Shown one piece after another: positions 9,401 through 21,400 of a DNA stretch of 64,000 bases (position 1 is its first letter; each line of letters starts with the position of its first letter). Position numbers and translations under genes: made by a program. The DNA lies in the NCBI GenBank assembly GCA_021413965.1, contig JAIOPI010000022.1, forward strand, positions 186,001-250,000, in the 5' to 3' direction. The notes below the pieces were generated by a model, which did not search any database, was not told the origin of the DNA, and saw only the letters and a list, made by a program, of their open reading frames with translations. The stretch comes from Lentisphaerota bacterium (GTDB taxonomy: Bacteria; Verrucomicrobiota; Kiritimatiellia; UBA8416; JAIOPI01).

Positions 9401-12400
9401 TGATGGATCCGCTGATGTTGTTGATGGTGAAGTCCAGAATCTGAATGGGGACGACAACGTTATTCTGCACCACATACTGGTAGTAGCTTAAGGCGAAGCG
9501 CCCGAGGAGCGTTCCGGATTCCCCGATGCCGAGATAGTAGTTGAAGTCGTCGTCCGTTTGAGCGGCGGTATTACGCCGTGCGATGATCACACCCGGCGCC
9601 GTCGACTTCACCCAAGCCTCCAGCGTCCATTGGCCCGTGAGGTTGTCAATGGGATTCCCGCCGCTCTGTTGCGACGTGGTAGTCTCGCGGACGGCCCCCT
9701 TGCCGCTGACTTGCAGATAGGCAGCCTCGGCGGCGGCACCACCGAAGAACAGAGTCCGGCTGCGAAAGTCGCGAATTTGGGTGTCGGTGCGGACGACTGA
9801 CCACACCCGCATTTCGCGGAGGAGTCCCTCATAGTCCGCCGAACCGATGACCAGGTCGCCGGCCCCGGTCGCGCAGGAGGCGCTGATGGCACGGGCGATT
9901 GACTGCTGGCCGTTCACAAACAGCGCGAAAGTGCTGCCGTCAAAGCGCGCCGCGATGTGCGACCAGGCATTGGTCGACAACGTCTGGCCCGACAGGAGCA
10001 CCACCGGTGTCGCGGTGCCGGCCACGTCGAACCGCGCATAGGGAACGATCGTGGGCTGACCGCTGACGACCCGGTTGGTAATGCCCACCTCGTAATTCAC
10101 CCCGCCCGACGACGACACGATCCGACGAATGAGCGACTGGTTGGCGCCTGCAGGCGGCACATTCGACGGCGACAGCATCAGTTCAATGGTCCACTTCGAC
10201 AGGCTGAGCCGCTCCGTGGGCCAATCGCCCGTGGCAGCATCCAGCACCACGACTTCATTGTTCGAATCGGAGGCGCCACCGAACGACAGCGCCTGAGGCA
10301 CAAACGGACTCCGCGAATCGCGGGGGTCCGTGGTCGCCACCAGTTCCTGAAGGTCGCCGATTCCGTCATCATCCGTGTCCGTGCGCCCAGGATGCGTGAA
10401 GTACACGTTCTGCTCCTGGCCGTTGGACAGTCCGTCGCCGTCACCGTCCTCATCAAGGTCGGACTTGCCGTCGCGATCCGAATCCCAGAAGAGCGGATCG
10501 GTGTGCGCGTAGTACTCGTTGAGGTTCGACAGGCCGTCGTCGTCGGCATCCTCGGCGGCATCCGTAGAGATTTCAGGTGAGAACCCGAAATATTGCTCAT
10601 AAATGTCCGGCATGCCGTCGCCATCCGAATCCGTGCGCCAAGGCGTGTCGGCTGGAGCCAGCGAGTACAGATTCTGGATCAGCTCATCCGGTGAGTTCGT
10701 GTACGCGCTGAACCAGGGCACGAAGTCGATGGAGTTGGTCGACGGCGATAGCGTGCCGGCATAATCCCAATCGAGGCGGTACCTGAAGTCTTCGACACTG
10801 TTCGCCGCGTTCGTCCAGCGACCATCGTCGAACGGGAAGTACGCCGCCAGCTTGTCTCCCAGAATATCAAGCGGGCGAATCCGGATTGGCGCGTTCTGGT
10901 CGGTTCCGACGGCCACCTGGGCGCTGCCCACCAGAATGCCTTCATCGGACCCGACACGGCTCTTCACGACCTTTCCGGCCGACATATCCACATCGTCGAA
11001 GTCGTAGTAGCCCACCAAAGACGTCATGGACGGCTTCGTCTGCATGCTGGCAATCACCTCGGTCCGCGACAGAGCATCGCCGGAGACCACGAGCTCGTCG
11101 ATGAGTCCGTCGATAAATCCGGTACCCACGGTCACAGCCCCCGGGTCGAGTGCCAGGGCAAAGTCTGTCGATGCCAGTCCGACTACGGTGCCAGCCGCCG
11201 ACTGCCAGGCAATGCTCGTGACACTGCTGGCGGGAAGCGTCGCCGAGCCGCAGAAGACGCCGTCGAGATAGACGGTGAGGATCGATCCATCAAACGTCGT
11301 CGCGACATGGTGCCATTGGCCGTCGCTTGCATTGCCGAAGAAGGCGGTCAGGTTGAGCCGCCCCCACAGCAACTGCGTCTCGATCACCGGACCATTATCG
11401 CCCTGGCCGGTCAGCACCAAGGCGAGCATCTGGATGTCCATGGACGACGTCACACGCCCTTGCGCATTCACACCCAGGCTGTAGTTGATATGGCCAGCTG
11501 AATCACGCTGGATGATATTGCCACCGGAACCGGTCTTGACCCAAGCGCTGATGGTCCAAGTCGGGAGTATGTACTTGGCACTGTCCAGAGTCAGCATGAA
11601 GTCGTTGTTCGGCTTCAGCGATCCCAGGTTGGCGACGTCTGCACCGAAGAGCAGCGTGCGCCGCTGCAACGCCGTGATCTGGTCATCGCGCCGCGCGACG
11701 TTCCACACCCGGACTTCATCGATATCGCCAGGCAGATAACGCCCCAGCACCAGGTTGCCCTGCTGCGTGCCAAGGGCGGGCGTCACATCCGTCAGCGTAC
11801 GGGTGCTCTCGGAGAAGTCGTGGAAGAGGGACAGCTGCGTATGGTCCGCCTTCTCGTCCTCCGCAAACCGTCCGCCCAGCGTGACCCACTGGTTCAGCGC
11901 GACCATCGACGGGCCCACCAGCTTCTGCTCGAGCCCCTGCCCAGTCTCAAAACGGACATAGGGGTGCAGGTTGGTCATGATGCCCATCTCGAATGTGGCG
12001 TGACCGGACGGCTCGGCATAGCGACCGATCAGCACCACGTTGTTCGTGGGGGTCCGGTTGAGCCGTACCGTGGACTCCAGCGTCCAAACCGGGAGATTGA
12101 AACGCGCTCCCTCCTGATCCTTGCGCGCCACGCGACCGGGCACCTCGACCTCGCCTTGCCCGTCGTTATGGATGTAGCGCATCTGGTACGGACTGAGCGC
12201 ATCGGCCGGATCGGTCGTCAGCTGCAACTCCGCGCTATCCGCAAGGCCGTCATCGTCCGTGTCGACCCGCAGCGGATCGCTGCCGCGCGCGGCCTCGTTG
12301 GCGTTCGTGATACCGTCGCCATCGGCGTCTTCGTCGCTGTCCCGAATCCGGTCCCCATCCGTGTCCCCGCTGTTGGGATTCAGGCCGAGGAGGAATTCCG

Positions 12401-15400
12401 AGAGGTTGGTCAGCCCGTCACCGTCTGCATCGTCACCCGGCTTGACATCCTCCACGCCGTAGAAGAACGCATCCAGCCACCACTGTGGCAACGTATCCGT
12501 CGGGTTATCGATGGTCCACCCGTAGAGCGTGGCATGTGTCGCATAGCTCGCGGCATCGAAGGTCACATTGTGGATGGCAAAATCCCAGTCCAACAGATGC
12601 GCGTAGTTCTCGGCATGCCGTCCGCCGTCATCGAATGGGAAGTAGGCATACAGCAGTTTGGTTTCCTCGACGACCACCAGCCCGCCCATGATCGTCTGCA
12701 GCTCGGTGGCGGTTGGCGCCGAATAGAACGTGCCGCCGGTTGTGCGGGCGATGTTCTCCAATTCCTGCGTGAATCCCAGGATCGCCACACCGAACCCGAC
12801 CGTGTTGACCGTGATATTGGCATCGGCAACTTGCTGCACCAATGACTGCGGGGTCGGGATATTGGGCTGGCCATCTGAGATGAAGACCGTCACCCGCTTA
12901 CGAGCAGGGTTGCGGTTGCCGTAGAGAGTCAACAGGGCCTGCAACGGCGGCGAGTAGTCCGTGCCACCCGACGCCTGCAGCCCATCGACAACGCCATGCA
13001 GCACGGCCCGGTCAGCCGTGAAGTCCTGCGCGACCACCGCCGAGCTGTTGAACAGGATGATGGCGGCTTCCGAACTGGCCGGAAGCAAGTCGATCGCCTG
13101 ATGGGTGGCCGTCTTGAGATCAGCCAACGGCTGCCCGAACATGCTGCCCGATGTGTCCAGGATGAACACAAAATCGGTGGCATTGATCGGCGTGGCCGAG
13201 GGGAGACTCTCACCAATGTAGAGATCGTCCATCCGCCCCACGACCCCCTCACCGCACAACGTCGTGCCGTGCCCCGTCGCGCACGACTCCGAGGTTGTCA
13301 GGCGTGCCACCGGGGCCTCGTCGACGTAGAGGGTCAGACTGTGTTCGTCCGGGCTCCAGACACCCATCAGTGCCGACCAGGCGTTGGCTGGAATGGCCTG
13401 CGGAGCCGTCACCGACACGACCGTACCCATAGAGGATGTGAATCGCACCGTGGGGACGTTCGCATCCAGACGCAGTTCGAATGTCACGCCGCCCGTCAGG
13501 GTCCGACGGACCACGAGTGCCCCGGTCTGCGTCCCCGTTGGGCGGACCTGGCAGGCCACGACCCACTTGGACAGGCGTTCGAACTGCTGTGATTCCTCGT
13601 TGACGGTCACATCAAAGCGCAGCGGCTCGGGAACCTTGACGGCGGTCCCGGTCAGGACGAGGCTGCGCGCAATGCGCGGATCGCCCGAGTACAGTGGCGC
13701 CGTGCTGTAGCGCCCGCCAGACGCGGTGGCCCCGCTGAGTTCCGTACCGTCGTTACGGGTGTCGTCGTCCGTATCGGCATCCTGCGGATTCGTGCGGGTG
13801 TCGGTTTGCTCCCGAAGATTGGTCAGGCCATCACCATCCGCGTCCTCCGCAGCGTCCGTCACCATGTCGCTGTCTGCGTCATGGTTCCAGGGGTCCGCAC
13901 CCGAGAGGTACTCATACAGGTTGTTCAACCCGTCGCCGTCCGGATCCGCGGTGGGCGCATAATCCCCACTCTCACCGGCAGGGTCGAGTCGGTATGCGGC
14001 CTCCCACCAGTCCGGCATGCCATCGTCGTCCGAATCGGCATAGATATGCGGCAGCGGGTCCCCGCCCCCCAGGACGGGCTCCTCAACAAACGAGACGCCG
14101 GTACCCAGCAGGCCGGCATGGTCCTGATCGTTGCGCTGCATGTAGTTCTCAAGATAGCGACCGCCATCCGTGCCCGTGAACAAGCCAGCCACCTTGCGTT
14201 CCAGCGACCGCAGGCGGTCGACCTTCACAGGGCATACGTTATCCGTGAGGGACACCAACTCATTGCCTGCTGGCAGCGGCGTCATTCGGTAAGGCGTCTG
14301 CACATTGCCGACGTCCGGAATGAACGGGGAGTCCACGCCGCCGTCGAAGGTCAGATACGACACCAGACGGTGGTGCGCCTGCCCGTCGTCGACCGAAAAC
14401 TCGGGCAGCGGCACGATGGTCGAAAGCCCAGCCTTGATGTCCCGCTTATCCAACCCGAACTCCATGTGCTGCCTGACCTGTGCCTCCGTGATGCTCTCGT
14501 TCCAGAACATCACCTCATCGAGTATGGCCTGTATGCCTTCGTCGGCCACCCGCAGGACGCTCTTGACCGGCGGGTATGTCCCATAGAAGGTCTCGAAGGT
14601 CGGAGCCGGACGTGCCCGGAACACGTAGTACGACAGCGACTGCTTATCGAGAATCCCGTCGATGTACAGCCGGACCACGAGGCTATCGCCCACCAGTGCC
14701 AGGTGGTGCCACTTACCGTCCCGGATATCCACTTCCGAGGTGATATTGCGGCGTACGTGCTCGATATTGACATCAACGCGCGTCAGGTTGTTGCTGGCGT
14801 CGTAAATCGGCGTCGCGACTTCCACCTGGCCTTCCCAGATGCCCTGCGGTTCGCCATTTCCGGTGACGCGCAAGCTGTGGTTGATGCGCCAATCCGGCTG
14901 GTCAGGCAGGAGGCCCACGTCAATCTTGCGTTCAGCAATGATGCCGCCCAGGGCTTCTTTCTCCATTTTCACCCACGACTCCACGGCAAACTTGTGGGTG
15001 ACACGGCCGGTCAGCAGCAGCACCCCTTGAAGATCAAGCGTGGTGCTGTAGTCATAGACGTAGCCGTCCTCACTGTCCTGAGTTGGCCGCGCCAGGTAGG
15101 CATTTTCGCCGTCCGCGAGGTAGCTCTGCTCAAGCAGGAAGGAGGAGAACAGCAGCGTCCTCCGACTGGTACTTGCGACTTCCGTGTCGCTCAGTGGCAC
15201 CTTCCAGATTCGAATTTCCTGCAGGTCTCCCAACAGGCCAGGGCCGCCAATCTCCAATTTTCCCGGGCCATTCATCATGGGCGTGGCACCAACGAGGGTG
15301 AGGAATGTCAGTTCGCGACCGTTGACATCCAGAGCGAATCGGCCATCCTTGAACGTCGCCGCGAGGTGGACCCAGTCCGTCTCTGCGGGGCCAATGGGCA

Positions 15401-18400
15401 GATCGTTCGTGGCCACGAGGGTCACCATCGCATGCGATCCGTCGGCGCGGTTGAAGCGCGCATACGCCCGCGCCTTGCCCGAGATCGGACGGACGCCGAG
15501 TTCAAACGAAACCCAGCCGCCGTCGTTCAAGCGCCGCCGCACGAGAGGCACCATGGACGAGGGCAGAGCGCCGAGCCGCGCCCACGTCGACACCGTCCAG
15601 TTCGTCGTCGCAAACTGCAGGGTGTTGTCGTTGTCCACCAGTTCGTCCACGTAGACCGTGTTGCTGCCGGTGTTGCTGAAGTGCAGGAAGCGGTTGGTGT
15701 ACGGGTTTTCGGAGCGCATCACGAGCCAATTGCGACCACGCTCCGTCTCATCGGAGACGGTGTCATCATCCACATCGAAGGTCACGGGTGGGAATGCGGC
15801 GTCCTCGAGGTAATTGGACACGGCACCGCTGCTGCTGCCTTCCACTTCCGCCGCATCAGCCCAGTTCAACACCCAGTTGGTCGAGTAGCGGCTGTTCTCG
15901 GCATAGGCGCCACCGTCGTCGAAGTTGAACAAGTGCGTCGGTGAGCGGAGCGCGTCAGCTTCTCCGCCGACGTATTCCGGCAGAACCGTGCTGCGCGTGC
16001 CCTGGATTTCCAAGCCGGTGCGTGCGTAGCTCCAAATGCGAACCGCGTCCAAGGCCCCGGCAAAGCCGGAGGCCACGCTACTGCCGCTAACATCGCCGCC
16101 GCCAATGAGGGTATCCAGCGCATTGATGGCCGTCTGGCTTGGGATCGTAGCCGCGCGCTTGTAGGCAACGCGCTTCCCGTCCACGAACAGGCGCAACTGG
16201 TTGTTGGTGGCATCGCGCACGCCAGCCAGGTGGACCCATGTCCCGCCGTCCACAGTCCACGGCGCGGTCACACGCTCCACCACCAGCGTACCTCCCGACC
16301 GGAACGCGTACGACACGTATGGCACGCCGTCAGTCAGCCCCAGCTCGTAGTCAACGCGACGCTGCGACCGGTAGGGAGTTTTCTCTGCGCGCCGAACCAC
16401 AATGCCAGTCTGGTTGGACGCGGCGGGGCGAACCCACGCCTCGACACTCCAGTCGGCCACCATGCTGGCCGACGTTTCGCGGCGTACGCGCAGGCGATGA
16501 CTGCCGTCGAGCACGAGGGCACGGGTATGTTCCGGACTGTAGGCGTTCAGCGGATTGGTCCCGTCGTGTGACTCGACTCCATCTGAGACGCCATCGTCAT
16601 CCGTGTCAGCCCGCAAGGGGTGCGTTTGCAGCGTCTGCTCCTGCAGCGTCGTCAGACCGTCACCGTCAGGATCCTCATCCGCGTCCTGGGTGCCATTGCC
16701 ATCGCTGTCGGCCATCTGCGGATGCGTGCCGGCGAGGTATTCCGTGTAGTTCTTGACGCCGTCGCCGTCCGCATCGGCGTTTGCAATGGACGACCCGCGC
16801 GGATCGAATCCGTACGCTTCCGCCCACCAATCGGGGATGCCGTCGCCGTTGGAGTCCTTGCCGGACAGGTAGTAGGAGTTGGTGGAGAACGACGCCCCGC
16901 CGACGAAGCGGCCGGCACTCGACCAGGCGTTGTTCCAGTCCTGGGCAACGGTGAAGTCCTCGACGGATTCGCCATTGTCGTACAGGCTGCCACCGTCGTC
17001 GAACGGCAGGTACATCAGCATGATGCCCGTGCCGGTGACGGCGGCGCCGGTATTCAGCCGGCCGCCCGTCTGCATCAGACCGCTGAAGGCGTCGATTTCA
17101 TCCGCGCTGTTCAACAGGGTCAGCTTGAGGCTCTCGTAGCTGATGTTCGGATAGAGCGAGAGCAACAGCGCCGCAGCACCCGTCACATGGGGGGCGGCCA
17201 TCGAGGTCCCGCTCATGTTGCCGAAGCTGTTGTTCAGCATCGTGCTGTAGATTGAGACGCCAGGCGCCGCGATGTCGACGTTCTTCAGCCCGTAGTTGCT
17301 GAAGGAGGCCAGTTGGTCGTTGTGGTCCGAGGCGGCCACCGACAGGATGTTGTCGAGGTCGTAGCCGGCAGGGATCTCCGGATACTCATCAATGTTCACG
17401 CCTTCATTGCCCGCCGCGGCGACGAAGAGATGATTGCGCGCCCGCGCCATGGCGATGGCATCGTAGAGCGCTTGCGAGAAACCATAGGCGCCCCAGCTGT
17501 TGTTGCTGATGCGCACGCCCTTGCTGATGGCGAAGTCGATGGCGGCCACGGCGCCATCCATGGTGCCATAGTTGGCGGCGCCGATGAACTTCAGGCCCAT
17601 GATCTGGGCGCGCCAGTTCATGCCCACGACTCCGATTCCATTGTCACCCTGTGCGGCAATGATGCCGGCAACATGCGTGCCGTGACCGAAATCATCGACG
17701 GGATCGCCATCGTTATTGAAGAAATCGTAGCCGTAGACGTCGTCGACATAGCCGTCGCCGTCGTCATCCAAATTGTTGCCGGCAATCTCGCCCTCGTTGG
17801 TCCAGATGTTGGCGGCGAGATCGTTGTGGGTATAGGAAACACCCGAGTCGAGGACCGCCACGGTCACCTCCCGGGAGCCCGTGCCACGGTCCCAGGCCGT
17901 GGGCGCATCCACATCTGCATCCGGCGTGCCGCCCGTCTGTCCCGTGTTCTGCATGCCCCACTGACGCGTCAGCGATGGATCGTTGGGCGTGCGACTGCCC
18001 TTGATCTTGTAGTTCGGTTCCGCGTAGCTGACGTTCGGGTTAGCCCGCAGTTCGGACAGCTTCTGCTCCAGCGTGGACCCGTCGGAGACCTTCACGAGGT
18101 GTACGGGCACCATCTGATAGGAGCGCACCACCGACGTCCCGAGCGCCTGGGCCACGCCCGAGACCTGGGCCGGCGTGATGTTGTCACGGAACCGGACCAG
18201 GATATCCGTTGGGGTATGTTCGTAGGACAGCGCCTTGATGAGCGGCAGCTGGCGTGGGCCGGAAGGCGGCGTTCGCGACGTGGCCAGCAGGGCCGAGCGC
18301 ATCGGAAGCCCTTCGGTTGCACTCTGTCGCACGCTCTTCGCGGTCGCAACGCCGCCGATGATCATCGCTTCGTCGATGCTGCCCTCGAAGCCCTGCGTGA

Positions 18401-21400
18401 CATCACCTGAAGCGGAGCGATAGCCGCCAACCATGACCTCGCCTTGGAAGGCCTGCCCCTCAATAACCCCAATGCCCCAGGGAGAGAAGGCATCCCGGCG
18501 ATAGGAGGCAAGTTCGCCATTAAGGTACACGCTCAGGATGTGATTCTCCTGGTCGTAGGTACCCGCCAGGTGCGTCCAGATCTCCGGCTGAAGCTCCATC
18601 GTGGTGAGGGCGCCGCCCATGACTTCACTGGCCCCTCGCCCGTCGACGCGAACCTCGAGTCGGTTGGTCGTGCCCGGGGTGAATCCGATATAGCGCGCAT
18701 ACGGAATCACGGCGCCAGCGGTGTTGGTCGTCACGCCGATTTCGTAGTTGATGGCCTGGGCATTCAGCAAGGTGTTCGTCACGACGCGGGTAATGACCAC
18801 GCCGTCTGAGCCGGCCGCCGGCTTGATCCAGGCTTCCAACGTCCACGAACTGAGCGCATGCCGGTCCTGCTGCCCGACCACCAGAGCGCCCGTTCCATCA
18901 AAATAGCCGGACCGGTGTTGCAGCGGATCGGTCGACCGCAGCGGATTCGAAATGGGACCAGGAGCCGCTGCTGCCGAGGGTTGAATCAGCGTGTGCGTGG
19001 CATTGACGACGGGGGTCCAGCCGCCCGGCACGCGATGTCCGGTGACTTCCTCCCAGTCCGTCACGTTGTCATCATCGGTGTCGACCATGTCCAGGCGCGT
19101 TCCCGCGTTGTCCTGCTCGTAGCGGTTACTCAGGCCGTCGCCGTCGGAATCGCGGAAGCCGTCCGTGACGCCGTCGTTGAACGTCGAGGCATTGGACGGA
19201 TTCAGCTGGGCCTGGAATTCGCTGATATTCCACAGGCCGTCGCCGTCCGGATCGCCGAAGGCGCCGTTATCGCCGGAAGGATCAAACGGATCGAGGCCGT
19301 ACTGAATTTCCCACCAGTCAGGCAAGCCATCGTTGTCGGAGTCGGCATCCAGCGGGAGGTCGCTGATGCTGAGCGCCGTGAAGGACTCGTTCGTGAAGCC
19401 GTTCAGCGTGGCCGCATTGCGCCAGCCGGTGGTCCAGTCCGCCCGCGAGGAGAGGAGGCTGTCCTGCGCGGTGAGACCGCCGTCGTCAAACCGGTAGTAG
19501 CCCACCAAACCGGCTTCCTGGCCGCTCAAGGTGGCGCGCCAGGTCCCTTCAATCTGCCCCTGCGTGCGGGCGAAGTTCCAGATGCGCACTTCATCCAGCA
19601 GGCCCACGTAGCCCGCCCCAGCCCTGACGGTGGCTCCGCCCGGACCATAGGTGACCGGGTTGTTGTTCGTGGAGAGCGCAGCGCTCGGCTGCGCATCAAC
19701 GAACAGGCTCATTTTTCGCGTGGTCAGGTCGTAGGTAGCGGCCACATGCGTCCAGTTGCTGCCGGTCACCAGGATCGGCGCTTTGCTTTCAAGTGCGATC
19801 TGGCGGCCGACAATGTCCGAGAAGTACGCCACCACCGTGTTCGAGGAGGTCAGGCGAAGCCCGTAGTTCACGAGCGGCAGGCCCGTTCCACCCACGGCAC
19901 CGACATTGCGCTCGAGGAGGCGTCCACCCGGGGCGCTCGGACGAATGCGCATTTCAACGGTCCAGCTGTCCAAGGCGAAGCGACGCTGCTTCGGCAGTTC
20001 CACATAGCCGCTCCCATCGCACCGTGCGGCCCGGTTGATCGGCGGGCTGTTGCCATCCACCGGATTGTTCCCCTGCGCGATTTCCAGCGCGTCGCCGAGC
20101 CAGTCGTCGTCCGTGTCGGAGAGACGCGGGTCGGAGCCGACCTGATCCTCCTGAAGGTTGCCGAGCGAATCGCTGTCGAAATCCTCATCCGAATCCGGGA
20201 TGCCGTTGTTGTCCGAATCCTTGTCCTTGGGATTGGAGCCGGTCAGCAGCTCCGAGTAGTTGGACAACTTGTCCAGATCCGAGTCCAACTCAATGCCAAA
20301 GTCCGGATGTTCCGGCAGGCGCAGGACGGTATCCGCGTAGCGAATAAGGGCCTGATCGGTCGACACGCGACCGTGCCAGACGGAACGGGGGTCGAACTTG
20401 GTCTTGTCACCGCGGACAATGATCTCCTGGCCATCGACCACGAGTCCGCTGTCGATTTTCATCGTCAGCAGCGGCCACGTGAACGTCTGCGGGGGCCACG
20501 GCTCATCCGAAAACTGGGGCGGATCGCCACCCTGATTGTAGCGCCAGGTACCGGGGGGCGTGACCTGCATGGTCTGTACGGCGCCCGCCGTATCTTCGGC
20601 CAGGATGAAGATCTGGTTGCGCCCCTTGTGCAGCAGGCTCGTCACCACGTTGCTGCCGGTACCCGTCAGCGGGATGCTCGTCCCGTTCACGCGCACGTCA
20701 TTGGCGCGACCGGCATCGATCCGAAGGCTGAACGTCGCCGTGGTCGGATCCACCGGCAGCATGAAATACTTCACCAGCGCCACATACTTGCCCGAATCAT
20801 GCAGAATTCGGGACTTCGCATCCACGTACTCGAAGTTCTCTTCGTGGAGCGCCGACCCGCCAAAGGAGCCGAAGCAGACAAAGTCTCTGATGATGTACCC
20901 CACGTCTGCCTCGGGGATCGGCCAGAATTCCGGCAGCGGCGGCTCCGTCCAGGGGCCCTGATTGCCATCCAGCCAGCCGGTCGGGTCCGGCGCGCCATCG
21001 CCGTCGACGTCCAGATCCTTGCGGGTGTCCACCGCCGTGCCATGGTAGCGATCCAACCAGTGGCTCAGGTTATGCAGGTCGACCCACCAATCGGAAACGC
21101 CGTCGCCGTCCGCATCGTCAACCCCCAGCAGGGGAGCGGCGCCATTCGTGCTCGGCGCGGCGGTCAGATAATAGGTGCGGTCCTGGAAGTGACTGAAGTC
21201 CTCAACCATCGGCCCGCCATCGTCGAACCGGTAGTACAGACGCATCAGGTCGGTGTATTTGTAGATCGTCGGCCAGTAGCCGTCCACCGGCGCCGGCGGC
21301 GCGACCGGGAGCAACTCTTGCGTGTAGAGGAAGCCGCTGAAGGGGCCCGCGTCCACAATCTCGAAACTGGGCACAAGATCGTGCTGCCAGCGTTCCAGTT

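Noticed and set aside
13806..15944. A 712-codon open frame on plus, antisense to the giant gene
   Set aside because: Same reason: composition mirrors the sense repeats and there is no start context or domain.
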